52,715 nt of DNA from Symploca sp. SIO2E9 (GTDB lineage Bacteria; Cyanobacteriota; Cyanobacteriia; Cyanobacteriales; Coleofasciculaceae): NCBI GenBank assembly GCA_010692645.1, contig JAAHGS010000004.1, forward strand, positions 1 through 52,715. Direction: 5' to 3'. Position 1 is the stretch's first letter, and each line of letters starts with the position of its first letter. The translations under genes and the position numbers were made by a program. Shown here piece by piece: positions 1 to 8,252 of this stretch. The notes under the pieces are model-generated. The model saw nothing but the letters and a program-made list of their open reading frames with translations, was not told where the DNA came from and searched no databases.

Positions 1-2
1 CG

Positions 3-140
3 ACGCCAATCATCATGGTGACTGGTCATACAGGATTTCTAGACCGAGCGAAGGCAAAACTAGTCAGGGCATCAGGGTACTTAACAAAGCCTTTTAACCA
101 ATCAGAGTTACTGAAAATGGTGTTCAAGCACTTATCTTAA
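3..140 (+). CDS. Response regulator, C-terminal end (PatA/PixG/HmpA-type), partial
   Basis: The window opens inside this gene; 45 codons remain before TAA. They read as the end of a CheY-like receiver domain, with the beta-4 segment TPIIMVTGH and the conserved GYLTKPF motif carrying the receiver lysine. It lies directly upstream of CheY- and CheW-like genes on the same strand. In the cyanobacterial Pix, Hmp and Ptx operons the first gene is a PatA-type regulator (DUF4388 plus receiver), so that identity is inferred from position. The N-terminal domains lie outside the window. Confidence 0.85.
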   Translation, partial: TPIIMVTGHTGFLDRAKAKLVRASGYLTKPFNQSELLKMVFKHLS

Positions 141-215
141 GAAAGAAATATCTGTAACAAACTTGACAATTGATATTAATTAATCTAGAGTTGCGAGGCG
201 TGAGTACAACAAAAG

Positions 216-578
216 ATGGGCAAAATCTTAATTGTAGAAGATACACTCTCAGAGCTGGAGTTAATGAGCCATTATCTAAGAGAAAGTGGCTATACAGTAA
301 TCAACGCTATTGGTGCCAAAGAAGCTCTCAACAAAGTCTCAGAGCAAAAGCCGGATGTGATCATCACTGATGTAGTCATGCCGGGAATGAGCGGTTTTGA
401 ATTATGTCGCCGCCTCAAGACTAATTCTGTGACGGAAAATATACCGATTGTAATTTGTTCTTCTAAAAACCAGGAGATTGATCGTCTGTGGGGAATGAAA
501 CAAGGAGCAGATGCCTACCTAACTAAACCCTTTACCCGCGAGCAAATTATTCGTGCAATCAAATCGGTCGTGGTGTGA
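216..578 (+). CDS. CheY-like single-domain response regulator (PixH/PilH-type)
   Basis: A 120-residue stand-alone receiver domain. It has the acidic pair in ILIVEDT, the phospho-acceptor Asp in VIITDVVMPG, and the conserved Lys in AYLTKPF. There is no output domain, so it is expected to act by protein contact, probably on type IV pilus motors or as a phosphate sink in the phosphorelay of the CheA encoded downstream. It follows the PatA-type regulator by about 75 bp and precedes the CheW gene by 4 bp, which indicates co-transcription. Gene order matches pixGHI of Synechocystis and hmpABC of Nostoc. The response-regulator call is secure; the exact pathway is inferred from context. Confidence 0.93.
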   Translation: MGKILIVEDTLSELELMSHYLRESGYTVINAIGAKEALNKVSEQKPDVIITDVVMPGMSGFELCRRLKTNSVTENIPIVICSSKNQEIDRLWGMKQGADAYLTKPFTREQIIRAIKSVVV

Positions 579-582
579 ATCA

Positions 583-1086
583 ATGAATACTTCAGCACTT
601 GCCCTAATACCAAATAAATCCCAGGACAAAAAAAATCAGGGTGATAGTTATCTCAAATTTAAATTTGGTCAACAAACAGCAGCTGTTTTATCAATGAGCA
701 GAGCTCAGGAGTTCGTGATCTTGCCACCGGAGCGCCTGACACCAATGCCGAATATGCCTGCCTATGTCATGGGATTGCTAAATCGAAGATCTCGCGTGTT
801 TTGGGTGATTGACCTGGCGAGAATGCTGGGGTTATTGCCCCTCGAAACTAATCTTCAGCAGTACAACATCATAATTATCCGTAATGATTCAACATCTTTA
901 GGGCTAATTGTGCAAGCTGTTGAAGGTGTGGTACGCCTAAGCTCTGAGAGCATTCAATCTCCACTGGGACAAGTCTCATCTGGTCTAGTCCCCTATTTAT
1001 CCGGATGTATTTTACAAGAACAAGAAATTTTATTAGCATTAGATGCTGAAGCGATTATAAGATCACCTCTTTTACAAAAAGATTAG
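583..1086 (+). CDS. CheW-like chemotaxis scaffold protein (PixI/PilI-type)
   Basis: This 167-residue protein carries one CheW domain, which normally bridges chemoreceptors to the CheA kinase. Visible features are YLKFKFGQQTAAVLSM, the segment PERLTPMPNMPAYVMGLLNRRSR, and VFWVIDLARMLGL, typical of the CheW beta-barrel. I chose ATG 583 because it lies just after the stop of the CheY gene; a start at 553 would overlap that gene and add residues with no CheW similarity. The partner receptor gene expected immediately downstream is absent, and a 341-bp gap with a miniature transposable element lies there instead. Confidence 0.92.
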   Translation: MNTSALALIPNKSQDKKNQGDSYLKFKFGQQTAAVLSMSRAQEFVILPPERLTPMPNMPAYVMGLLNRRSRVFWVIDLARMLGLLPLETNLQQYNIIIIRNDSTSLGLIVQAVEGVVRLSSESIQSPLGQVSSGLVPYLSGCILQEQEILLALDAEAIIRSPLLQKD

Positions 1087-1269
1087 GAGCTAGTTGTTAA
1101 CCATGTACTTATTGGTAGAATTAAATGATTTTAGATAGTTTTACCTCCCAACGCTAGGAAAACATTAAGGCATTAGCAGTGCTAGCGATTTTCACAAACT
1201 CCCCTTGACGAGAGCAGGCTTCTAGTGAGCTTAACAAACAAGTACTCAACCTAAGTTTCTGCTCCTGTC

Positions 1270-1390
1270 TAAGCTGTTGTGCATTAAAAATGTACAACAG
1301 CTTAGACAGGAGGCAGGAGGCAGAAGGAACAAGAGTTTGGGCCATTAACTAATATCAAATAAATATATGATTTAAATGCGTAACAGCTTA
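1270..1390 (-). mobile_element. MITE family 1, copy 1 (in reverse orientation)
   Basis: A 121-bp element bounded by imperfect inverted repeats that begin TAAGCTGTT, with TA at both outer edges. One end contains a near-perfect hairpin of about 34 nt, TAAGCTGTTGTGCATT followed by its complement after a short loop. Its middle carries the GCAGGAG-type heptamer repeats. Near-identical copies lie at 15742-15861 and 41420-41546. No transposase is encoded. The TA edges suggest mobilisation by an IS630/Tc1-type transposase, which is inference. The rest of the 1087-1427 gap between the cheW and cheA genes shows no convincing gene. Confidence 0.75.
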
Positions 1391-1427
1391 AGCACTAAAA
1401 CCAGCCAACCTTTAACTCTCTAAGACC

Positions 1428-4400
1428 ATGTCCAAAGACAAGGAACTTGAAATTCAGCTCCAGTTTCTCGAAGAAGCACAGGAGTACCTCGACACCATTG
1501 AATCAGTCCTTCTGGGCTTAGCCAGCGGTAACATTGATGGTCATAAAATGGATGCTGTCTTGCGAGCAGCCCATTCGGTTAAAGGTGGTGCTGGAATGAT
1601 GGGGTTTGACAGATTGAGCCAAGTAGCTCACCGCCTGGAAGATTCTTTCAAAGTTTTGAAAGCTCAGAGAAACTCCATCGAAGTCGATGCTGAACTCGAA
1701 AGTTTACTGTTGACAGGAGTAGACCGCCTGCGCCAGGTTCTTGCCCTCAACCGCCAGCAAAGTGATGTCGATCCTCTTTGGCTCGATACCGAAGTTGACC
1801 CTGTTTTTGAAACACTGCGCTTGCGCCTAGGAGAGCCGGTGGCTGATGATGCCAACACCATGCTCGGACCCGAAGAAGGAACAAATGTGGCGGCTCTTCT
1901 ATTTGAAACAGAAGTTGAGGGATGTCTAGCTCGCTTGGAAACGGTTTTAGCTGACCCCCAAGCCCCTTGCTTAGAGGAAGAACTATCGATTATGGCTCAA
2001 GAGCTCGAGGGCTTGGGGGAAATGCTACAGCTGGGTTCCTTTAGCAGCCTGTGCAAATCAGTCATTGAGCGCTTAGCTATTGCCCCAGAGCAGGTGATGG
2101 AGACTGCCCAACTAGCACTACAAGCCTGGCGCAGATCACAAGCTTTAGTGCTGGTAGGTCAAACTAATAACCTGCCCAAGCAGATCGACAATCTGGACAA
2201 AGTCTCGGATGAGGCAGCCCCATCGACAACAATCCCAACCTCGACAGAAGCACTCCCAGAAAACCAAATACCGGCAGAGGTACTAGAGGATAATTGGACC
2301 GCAACTGAAGTAGTAGAGGAGAACTGGATACCCACAGAGGCACTAGAGGATAGTTGGCAAGAACTTCAGGTAATTGCCGCAGAATTTGACATCTCTAATC
2401 CAGTGGCTCAAACAGTTCAACAAATTACTGAAGATGAGCTTCAACAACAAGAAGTTGCCACGGTCTTCCCTAGTGAATCTGTTTCTGGAGAGGTCTCCAC
2501 TGTTGGTGAAGGCCTAACCCCAGCCGAGAGCGAAGTGTTAGAGAGCTTACAAGCCTCAGAATCTGCACTCTCAGAAACAAACTCCCCACAGGTCCCAAGC
2601 TTCGGCATCGCTGCCGAAGTTCAAACCACCGACTATCGCAGCTGGGCTCAACCTCGCCAAAAGATTGCTAACCAATGGCAAGAAGTTCAATCCGATGGAA
2701 ACTCCCCCACTCACAACAATGTCGAGAAGTCTACCGAGACGCCTCTACAGGAAAATACAGTTCGCATTCCAGTCCGGCAACTCGATCGACTCAGTGATCT
2801 GTTTGGGGAACTCACCATTGAGCGTAACGGTCTGAGCTTACACCTGGGACGTTTGCGCAACCTGATGGAAACTCTCAAAAGCCGAGTTAGCACTCTCGAT
2901 CAGTTGAATGCTCGCCTTAGGACTACATACGATACAGTTGCCACTCAAGCCAACGCAGTTGAGTTCGGATTAGCTGCGCCCATACGCTCGCGAGCAGCTC
3001 TCTCACTTACCCAAGGAGGATTGCTATCTAAAATAAGCCCTAACACTGTGCACCTCAAGCATCTGTATCGAGACAGAGACCTCTCCAACAATTCCCCTGT
3101 TTTCGGCAGCGATCAAAAGCAGCTGCACCCCCTCAATAGTGGCGATGATCCGCTGGCTGCGGCATCGGAGCCAGCCGAAGACGAAAGTATTAGCCCTATT
3201 AGCCCCCAACAGCTCAACAGCGAATTTGATGCTTTGGAAATGGACCGCTACAGCGACTTGCACCTGCTGTCGCAGGAAGTGATGGAAACCATTGTCCAGA
3301 TTCAAGAAGTCACTACCGATATTGAACTTGGTCTTGAAGATACAGATCAAACCGCTCGCGAATTAAACCGAACCTCCAAGCAGCTGCAAACCAACCTCAC
3401 CAGGGTACGGATGCGTCCTTTGTCTGATTTAGTGGGGAGATTTTCCAGAGCTTTAAGAGATCTTTGTTTGCACTACAACAAGCAAGTCGAACTTAAGGTT
3501 GTAGGTAAAGGAACCCTCATTGATCGCAGTATCCTCGAAGCCCTCTCAGACCCCTTGATGCACCTAGTACGCAATGCTTTTGATCATGGCATTGAAAGCC
3601 CTCAAGCTCGTAAGAGCAAGGGCAAATCTCCACAGGGAACCATTGAAATTAAAGCAGCTCACCGAGGAAACCATACTCTGATTACTGTCAGTGATGATGG
3701 TAACGGCATCAATCTTGACAAAATTCGCTCTCGAGCAGAAGACATGGGCTTGGATGCAGAACTGCTCGCCGCCGCCAGTGTTGATGATCTGCTCTCGCTA
3801 ATTTTTGAGCCCGGTTTTAGCACTGCTGAGGAAGTGACTGCTCTCTCTGGCAGAGGTGTGGGTATGGATGTTGTTCGCAATAACCTTAAACAAATCCGCG
3901 GCGAGATCAGAGTTGATACTCAACCAGGGCTAGGAACTAACTTTACCCTGACAGTTCCATTCACTCTTTCGGTGGCGCGAATCCTTCTGGTGGAAAGCAA
4001 TAGCATGCTCTTGGCCTTGCCGACAGATGTGGTTGAAGAAATGATCTTACTCCAACCAGAGCAGATCTTGACAACCCTTGGCAATGAATTTCTCAAATGG
4101 CAAGGGGAAATGGTTTCTCTAAATCGCTTGGGGTCTTGGCTACAATTTAACTGTCCCCGTAGAGTAACTATACCAGAAGGTGCCCCTGGCATCAGTGAGG
4201 CCACTGTGATGATGATTACTCAAGGAGATCAGTTGGTCGGACTCCAAGTAGACCGCTGCTGGGGTGAAAGAGAGGTTGCCATCCGTCAGGTGGAAGGAAC
4301 TCTCGCCATGCCTCCTGGCTTTGTCAACTGTGCGATTCTCGGCGATGGTCAAGTTGTTCCAGTTGTTGATGCTTCTGAGATGCTGCGCTGGATTGCTAGT

Positions 4401-5030
4401 GATCATAGTAGTGCCGAGCGCCAGCGTGTTAGTCTCCAGCGCCAGCTCCCCTTAGCCGCCAGTGGGCACCTTGATGGCTTGCCTTCTGCCGGTCTGCTTA
4501 ATCAAGCTAGTCATGGTTTAGTGCCAACTCAATTGACTCCCACTGCTGTTGGAGAAGTGCCCCAGAAGATTTGGTCTCGAGGAAACCAAAACCTCAACCG
4601 TGTCTCGGCTTACACCACACCAGCTTTGGAAGCGCCTCCAAATCAAAAAGATACTATTCTTGTAGTTGACGATTCGATTAATGTGCGTCGCTTTTTAGCC
4701 TTGGCTTTAGAAAGAGCTGGATATTTTGTAGAACAGGCTAAAGATGGTCAAGATGCAGTGGAAAAATTGCTTAGTGGATTGCCTGTTCAAGCTGTCATTT
4801 GTGATATTGAAATGCCTCGCCTTGATGGCTATGGTTTTTTGGCTAGAATTAAGTCAGACCCTGCTTTCAGTGATTTACCCATTGCTATGCTCACTTCCCG
4901 TAGTGGAGAAAAGCATCGTCAATTGGCGATGACTTTAGGTGCCAAAGCCTACTTTTCTAAGCCTTATAACGAAAGGATTCTTTTAAAGACTTTAGAGGAA
5001 GTTATTGGTACCAGTAAACTTACGGCATGA
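1428..5030 (+). CDS. Hybrid CheA-type histidine kinase/response regulator (PixL/HmpE-type)
   Basis: A 1200-residue phosphorelay kinase of the cyanobacterial pilus/phototaxis class. Domains in order: an N-terminal HPt domain with phospho-acceptor His49 in AAHSVKGGAGMMG; a long acidic, Glu-rich linker (about 240-420); the P3 dimerisation region; the HATPase with N box LVRNAFDHGIES (about 712), DDGNGIN and GRGVGMDVV; a CheW-like regulatory domain; and a C-terminal receiver (from about 1075) with VVDDS, the acceptor Asp in CDIEMP (about 1125) and YFSKPY. ATG 1428 gives a normal HPt start. It should phosphorylate the CheY and PatA-type regulators upstream. A miniature element ends 37 bp before the start codon and could have altered its expression. 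Confidence 0.95.
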   Translation: MSKDKELEIQLQFLEEAQEYLDTIESVLLGLASGNIDGHKMDAVLRAAHSVKGGAGMMGFDRLSQVAHRLEDSFKVLKAQRNSIEVDAELESLLLTGVDRLRQVLALNRQQSDVDPLWLDTEVDPVFETLRLRLGEPVADDANTMLGPEEGTNVAALLFETEVEGCLARLETVLADPQAPCLEEELSIMAQELEGLGEMLQLGSFSSLCKSVIERLAIAPEQVMETAQLALQAWRRSQALVLVGQTNNLPKQIDNLDKVSDEAAPSTTIPTSTEALPENQIPAEVLEDNWTATEVVEENWIPTEALEDSWQELQVIAAEFDISNPVAQTVQQITEDELQQQEVATVFPSESVSGEVSTVGEGLTPAESEVLESLQASESALSETNSPQVPSFGIAAEVQTTDYRSWAQPRQKIANQWQEVQSDGNSPTHNNVEKSTETPLQENTVRIPVRQLDRLSDLFGELTIERNGLSLHLGRLRNLMETLKSRVSTLDQLNARLRTTYDTVATQANAVEFGLAAPIRSRAALSLTQGGLLSKISPNTVHLKHLYRDRDLSNNSPVFGSDQKQLHPLNSGDDPLAAASEPAEDESISPISPQQLNSEFDALEMDRYSDLHLLSQEVMETIVQIQEVTTDIELGLEDTDQTARELNRTSKQLQTNLTRVRMRPLSDLVGRFSRALRDLCLHYNKQVELKVVGKGTLIDRSILEALSDPLMHLVRNAFDHGIESPQARKSKGKSPQGTIEIKAAHRGNHTLITVSDDGNGINLDKIRSRAEDMGLDAELLAAASVDDLLSLIFEPGFSTAEEVTALSGRGVGMDVVRNNLKQIRGEIRVDTQPGLGTNFTLTVPFTLSVARILLVESNSMLLALPTDVVEEMILLQPEQILTTLGNEFLKWQGEMVSLNRLGSWLQFNCPRRVTIPEGAPGISEATVMMITQGDQLVGLQVDRCWGEREVAIRQVEGTLAMPPGFVNCAILGDGQVVPVVDASEMLRWIASDHSSAERQRVSLQRQLPLAASGHLDGLPSAGLLNQASHGLVPTQLTPTAVGEVPQKIWSRGNQNLNRVSAYTTPALEAPPNQKDTILVVDDSINVRRFLALALERAGYFVEQAKDGQDAVEKLLSGLPVQAVICDIEMPRLDGYGFLARIKSDPAFSDLPIAMLTSRSGEKHRQLAMTLGAKAYFSKPYNERILLKTLEEVIGTSKLTA

Positions 5031-5074
5031 ATTCTTTTTAGAGAAACACTTTGTGTAAGGCTTCAAAGATTTCG

Positions 5075-5113
5075 TGACATACTCCCACACTGAATCATAG
5101 ATTACAGTGTGGG
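5075..5113 (-). repeat. tnpB-type (IS200/IS605-like) terminal hairpin, solo copy A
   Basis: TGACATACTCCC is followed by a perfect 9-bp stem (CCCACACTG at 5084-5092, CAGTGTGGG at 5105-5113) with a 12-nt loop. The same arrangement, TGACA-n-CTCCC then a stem-loop, recurs at 38657-38693 and, inverted, right after a tnpB remnant at 37335-37362. On the minus strand a short frame reading AQLTPEAIAGVIAKPTL stops in the loop, as tnpB genes often stop inside the right-end/omega-RNA structure. It is probably the decayed right end of a lost element. It could also serve as a transcription terminator after the cheA gene. Confidence 0.55.
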
Positions 5114-5202
5114 CTTCGCAATGACCCCAGCTATTGCTTCGGGCGTTAATTGCGCTTTATTAACGACACGGGATGCCCCACCGCGCCGGAACAATACATA
5201 AA

Positions 5203-5333
5203 TATAGCAGTCGCCACAGCTGTTAGGACACTTCCTTGTTACCTGTTGTTTTTTGTTCCCTGCTCCCTGTTCCCTGTTAAGAGTTCCCTTTGAATCAAAA
5301 TACGATGTCCTAACCGACATGTCCGTTGCTATA
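5203..5333. mobile_element. MITE family 2, copy 1
   Basis: A 131-bp element with inverted ends: TATAGCAGTCGCCACAGC plus TGTTAGGACA on the left, and on the right the complement of TATAGCAACGGACATGTC plus GGTTAGGACAT. The middle holds TTCCCTG/CTCCCTG heptamers (5255-5277). A related copy lies at 21091-21197. A third isolated end of the same type (complement of TATAGCAATCGCCAAGGC) lies at 5356-5384, so at least two insertions or a nested copy are present. No transposase is encoded. Confidence 0.65.
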
Positions 5334-5790
5334 TATCTGAGTTTGAGACTTTTTTAATGTCTTAACCGCCTTGGCGATTGCTATAACTTGCCAAGTCGTG
5401 ATAAGTCCCGCTATGCTGGTGCCACCGCCCAAGACATTTCCGGATCAGGTTACAAAAGCTCTGTATCAAGACAGAGGCATTGCTGACAGGAGCAAGGTAT
5501 TGGTGCCAAACTTTTGTGCAAAATGACCTAGTTGGTAAAACTTTTTCTAACACTTTCAATTCCTCAAAGGGAAAGCGATTGCTGAGTTCAGACTGACTTT
5601 TCAGGTTGCCTCTACTCAGTTGTTAGATTCGAGAGATTGGTCGTTGCAGACTATGCATGAGAGCCTTAATTTCCGCGTGTCCCAAGGTAATCCAATGAAT
5701 CTTAACAGCAAGCGAACCTTTTCACCCCAACATCTTTCTAAGGATTTGGCATTCTCGCGCCTTTTGTAACAAGACTAAAAACTCCGACCG
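5334..5790. other. Non-coding stretch upstream of the cellulose synthase genes
   Basis: Apart from the isolated MITE family 2 end at 5356-5384, I see no gene here. The last 250 bases form the leader of the bcsB-like gene and presumably hold its promoter. I could not recognise a riboswitch such as a c-di-GMP aptamer. Confidence 0.4.
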
Positions 5791-8208
5791 ATGAAATGCT
5801 TTTTTCTTCATAAATTTACTAGCTTACTGCCTCTTGCGCGAGGGTCACACCGACTATCTCGCTTCAAGCGACATTCTCTAGTATTGCTTTTTGTACTTGC
5901 ATGGGCTGTCCCAATTGGATTGAGAGCAACCTTAGTTCAGGCCCAGAGCAACTCTCCTGAAGCTACTGAAACTTCCCCACCAATAGAGAAACTGCGCGAA
6001 AACAATACCCAACAGAGGAAAGATAGAGCTGGCTCGGCTTTTATCTTGCCCAGTCCACCACCAAAGGCTCCTGAGGTCGAAGCTCTTCCCGCTGGCGATC
6101 CATACGTCTTAGAATTTAACCGCAGCCCAGTTGTTGGCAATAGTTTCAGCTTAAAGGGCATCTATGACGAAGCTCGGCTCGGGTTTACCCGTCCCCGCGA
6201 CTGGCAGCTAAAATCTGTCAAAGCCCTAATCCGCTATCGGCATTCCCCTGCTCTCTATGCCACTCGCTCAAATCTGACTGTTCTGATTAATGATGCTAGC
6301 ATCGGCAGTATCCCCCTCAACCGTAAAGAGGGCGAAATCGGCAATCAAGTATTTGCTGTGCCGCTTGACAAAATCCAGAACTACAACCAAATTACGATTG
6401 CTGCACTACAGAATAACTCTCCCACTTGTACTCAGGATCCCTATGACCCTTCACTGTGGACAGAGATCCTGCCCGATTCCAAAATCACATTTGACTACGA
6501 ACCCCAACCACTCTCCCTAGACTTCAAAAGCTATCCCTACCCAATTTTTGACGAACTCAGTTTATATCCCAATCAGATCACTTATTTACTGCCTAGCAAA
6601 GTTGATAATACTTGGCTAACGGCAGCAAATCGCTTCCAAGCTTCTTTAGGTAGGCTGGCTGATTACCGCCGCTTAGAAACCCGTCTAGTCAAAGCTGTAG
6701 ATGAAGTGGAGTCCCTCGAACGGTTGGTAATTATCGGGACCCCTCTAAAGCAACCAGAGTTAAAGTCGTTATCACTGCCCTTACCTCTAAAAGATAATCA
6801 GATTCTGGATAGTAAACAGAAAGTTTTACCCCCAGATGTTGGGGTTTTGATATTGACAACCACTCCAGAGAATACTGCTCCTGTATTGGTGGCAACGGGC
6901 AATGGACCAGAAGGTGTGGAAAAAGCCGTACAGTTTTTGGTGAATTTCAAAGACCGCCAGATGAGTACTGGTCAAATAATCTTAGTGGATAAACTCGAAG
7001 ATATTCCTTCCCCACCGGAGAATTCCTGGCCTGGTTATTTGCCACGGGCAGAAACTTTCCAACTTAGTGACCTTATAAATAGCAGCGGTCAGCCTTTTGA
7101 GGATATAACAGTTCGAGGTTCTGATTCTCCACCGATTGAAATTGACTTCCAGGCACTGCCAGATGACCGGTTTGAGTCTGGTAACTCTATGACTCTAAGT
7201 TACAGCTATGGTCCGCAAATTAATGCCAAAACCTCATTAGTTGAAGTGAAGCTTGATGGGGTTACCCTTGTTGGCAAACGCTTCACTTCCATCAATGGGG
7301 GTACCCGAGAGAAGCTGCGGGTCAACTTACCAGCAGATAGAATTAAACCCACTTCCAAAATTCAGGTGGATTTTCGTCTGGATGCGCGGGAGCGTCGCTC
7401 CTGTAGTCGGGTGACAGATCAACAACTCTGGGGTACTTTGCATACCGATACTAGCTTTGAACTAAATCGGACAAGGGCTGTTAAACTCCCAAATCTTGAG
7501 CTGCTGAGGTACGGTTTCCCCTTTGCCGCTCCTCAGGATTTATCAAATACAGCAATTATTGTGCCTTCGGAGCCTTCCGTGAGCGATCTGATGACTGCCC
7601 TTGAATTGAGTGGGAGACTGGGACGACTAAGCTCTGCCTCCTCAGTTCAATTAGCCGTTTACACAGCAAACTCTTTTCCGAAGCAGTTGCGAGATCAACG
7701 TCACTTGGTGGGAATTGGCACTTCATCGAATTTTCCTTTCCCAAAGGCGATGAAGTCTGGTGGCTTTGAACTGAGGGATGCCTCTACGCGCCGACGCAAC
7801 CAAAGTGATATTCAGACATCGCCTGATAATGACGGTCTCATCAAGGAAATTATTTCTCCTTGGAGTAATAAACACGTATTATTGGTTCTGAGTGGTCAGA
7901 CCGAAAAAGGTTTAGAACGAGTGCAAGACTTGTTTCACCAAGACCCTTTATTCTTCCAAGTCCAGGAAGATACTGTACTAATCAGTGCCAATTCTCCTAA
8001 TCCCGAAATCTACGATCCAAATGCTTATAATCTTAAGTTTTTACAGCGCGAAAATAAGCGTGAAGTAGATAAAACTCCTCCACCAAAACAGTTTTTCCGT
8101 CTGGTGGGTAGTTGGTTATTTTTGGCACCAGCTATTGTAGCATTAACACTTTTAATTTACGGCGTTATTCAGGTTTATTTTAAACGAATTTCAGAGCATA
8201 AAGTTTGA
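5791..8208 (+). CDS. bcsB: BcsB-like periplasmic cellulose synthase subunit
   Basis: An 805-residue exported protein. It starts with a basic region and a hydrophobic signal (LVLLFVLAWAVPIGL, about 30-45, with a likely cut near VQAQS). A long periplasmic region follows, with two alternating carbohydrate-binding-like and ferredoxin-like folds as in BcsB, and one C-terminal membrane anchor (LAPAIVALTLLIYGVIQVYF, about 778-797). In enterobacterial systems BcsB sits on BcsA and guides the nascent glucan across the periplasm; its tail helix is needed for BcsA activity. The bcsA-like gene starts 44 bp downstream, which supports a functional pair. Length is typical. The polymer made in this organism is not proven to be cellulose. 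Confidence 0.88.
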   Translation: MKCFFLHKFTSLLPLARGSHRLSRFKRHSLVLLFVLAWAVPIGLRATLVQAQSNSPEATETSPPIEKLRENNTQQRKDRAGSAFILPSPPPKAPEVEALPAGDPYVLEFNRSPVVGNSFSLKGIYDEARLGFTRPRDWQLKSVKALIRYRHSPALYATRSNLTVLINDASIGSIPLNRKEGEIGNQVFAVPLDKIQNYNQITIAALQNNSPTCTQDPYDPSLWTEILPDSKITFDYEPQPLSLDFKSYPYPIFDELSLYPNQITYLLPSKVDNTWLTAANRFQASLGRLADYRRLETRLVKAVDEVESLERLVIIGTPLKQPELKSLSLPLPLKDNQILDSKQKVLPPDVGVLILTTTPENTAPVLVATGNGPEGVEKAVQFLVNFKDRQMSTGQIILVDKLEDIPSPPENSWPGYLPRAETFQLSDLINSSGQPFEDITVRGSDSPPIEIDFQALPDDRFESGNSMTLSYSYGPQINAKTSLVEVKLDGVTLVGKRFTSINGGTREKLRVNLPADRIKPTSKIQVDFRLDARERRSCSRVTDQQLWGTLHTDTSFELNRTRAVKLPNLELLRYGFPFAAPQDLSNTAIIVPSEPSVSDLMTALELSGRLGRLSSASSVQLAVYTANSFPKQLRDQRHLVGIGTSSNFPFPKAMKSGGFELRDASTRRRNQSDIQTSPDNDGLIKEIISPWSNKHVLLVLSGQTEKGLERVQDLFHQDPLFFQVQEDTVLISANSPNPEIYDPNAYNLKFLQRENKREVDKTPPPKQFFRLVGSWLFLAPAIVALTLLIYGVIQVYFKRISEHKV

Positions 8209-8252
8209 GATTGTTTTTCAATTGTGGCGAGGGTATCAAGCGGTAAAAATCA

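Noticed and set aside
1154-1345. Minus-strand frame of 63 codons between the cheW and cheA genes
   Set aside because: Most of it is MITE sequence (the MAQTLVP leader recurs at 41465), so it is not a gene.
5102-5320. Minus-strand frame of 72 codons after the cheA gene
   Set aside because: It joins MITE sequence to a possible tnpB tail; only the last 25 or so codons look protein-like and they are covered as a remnant.
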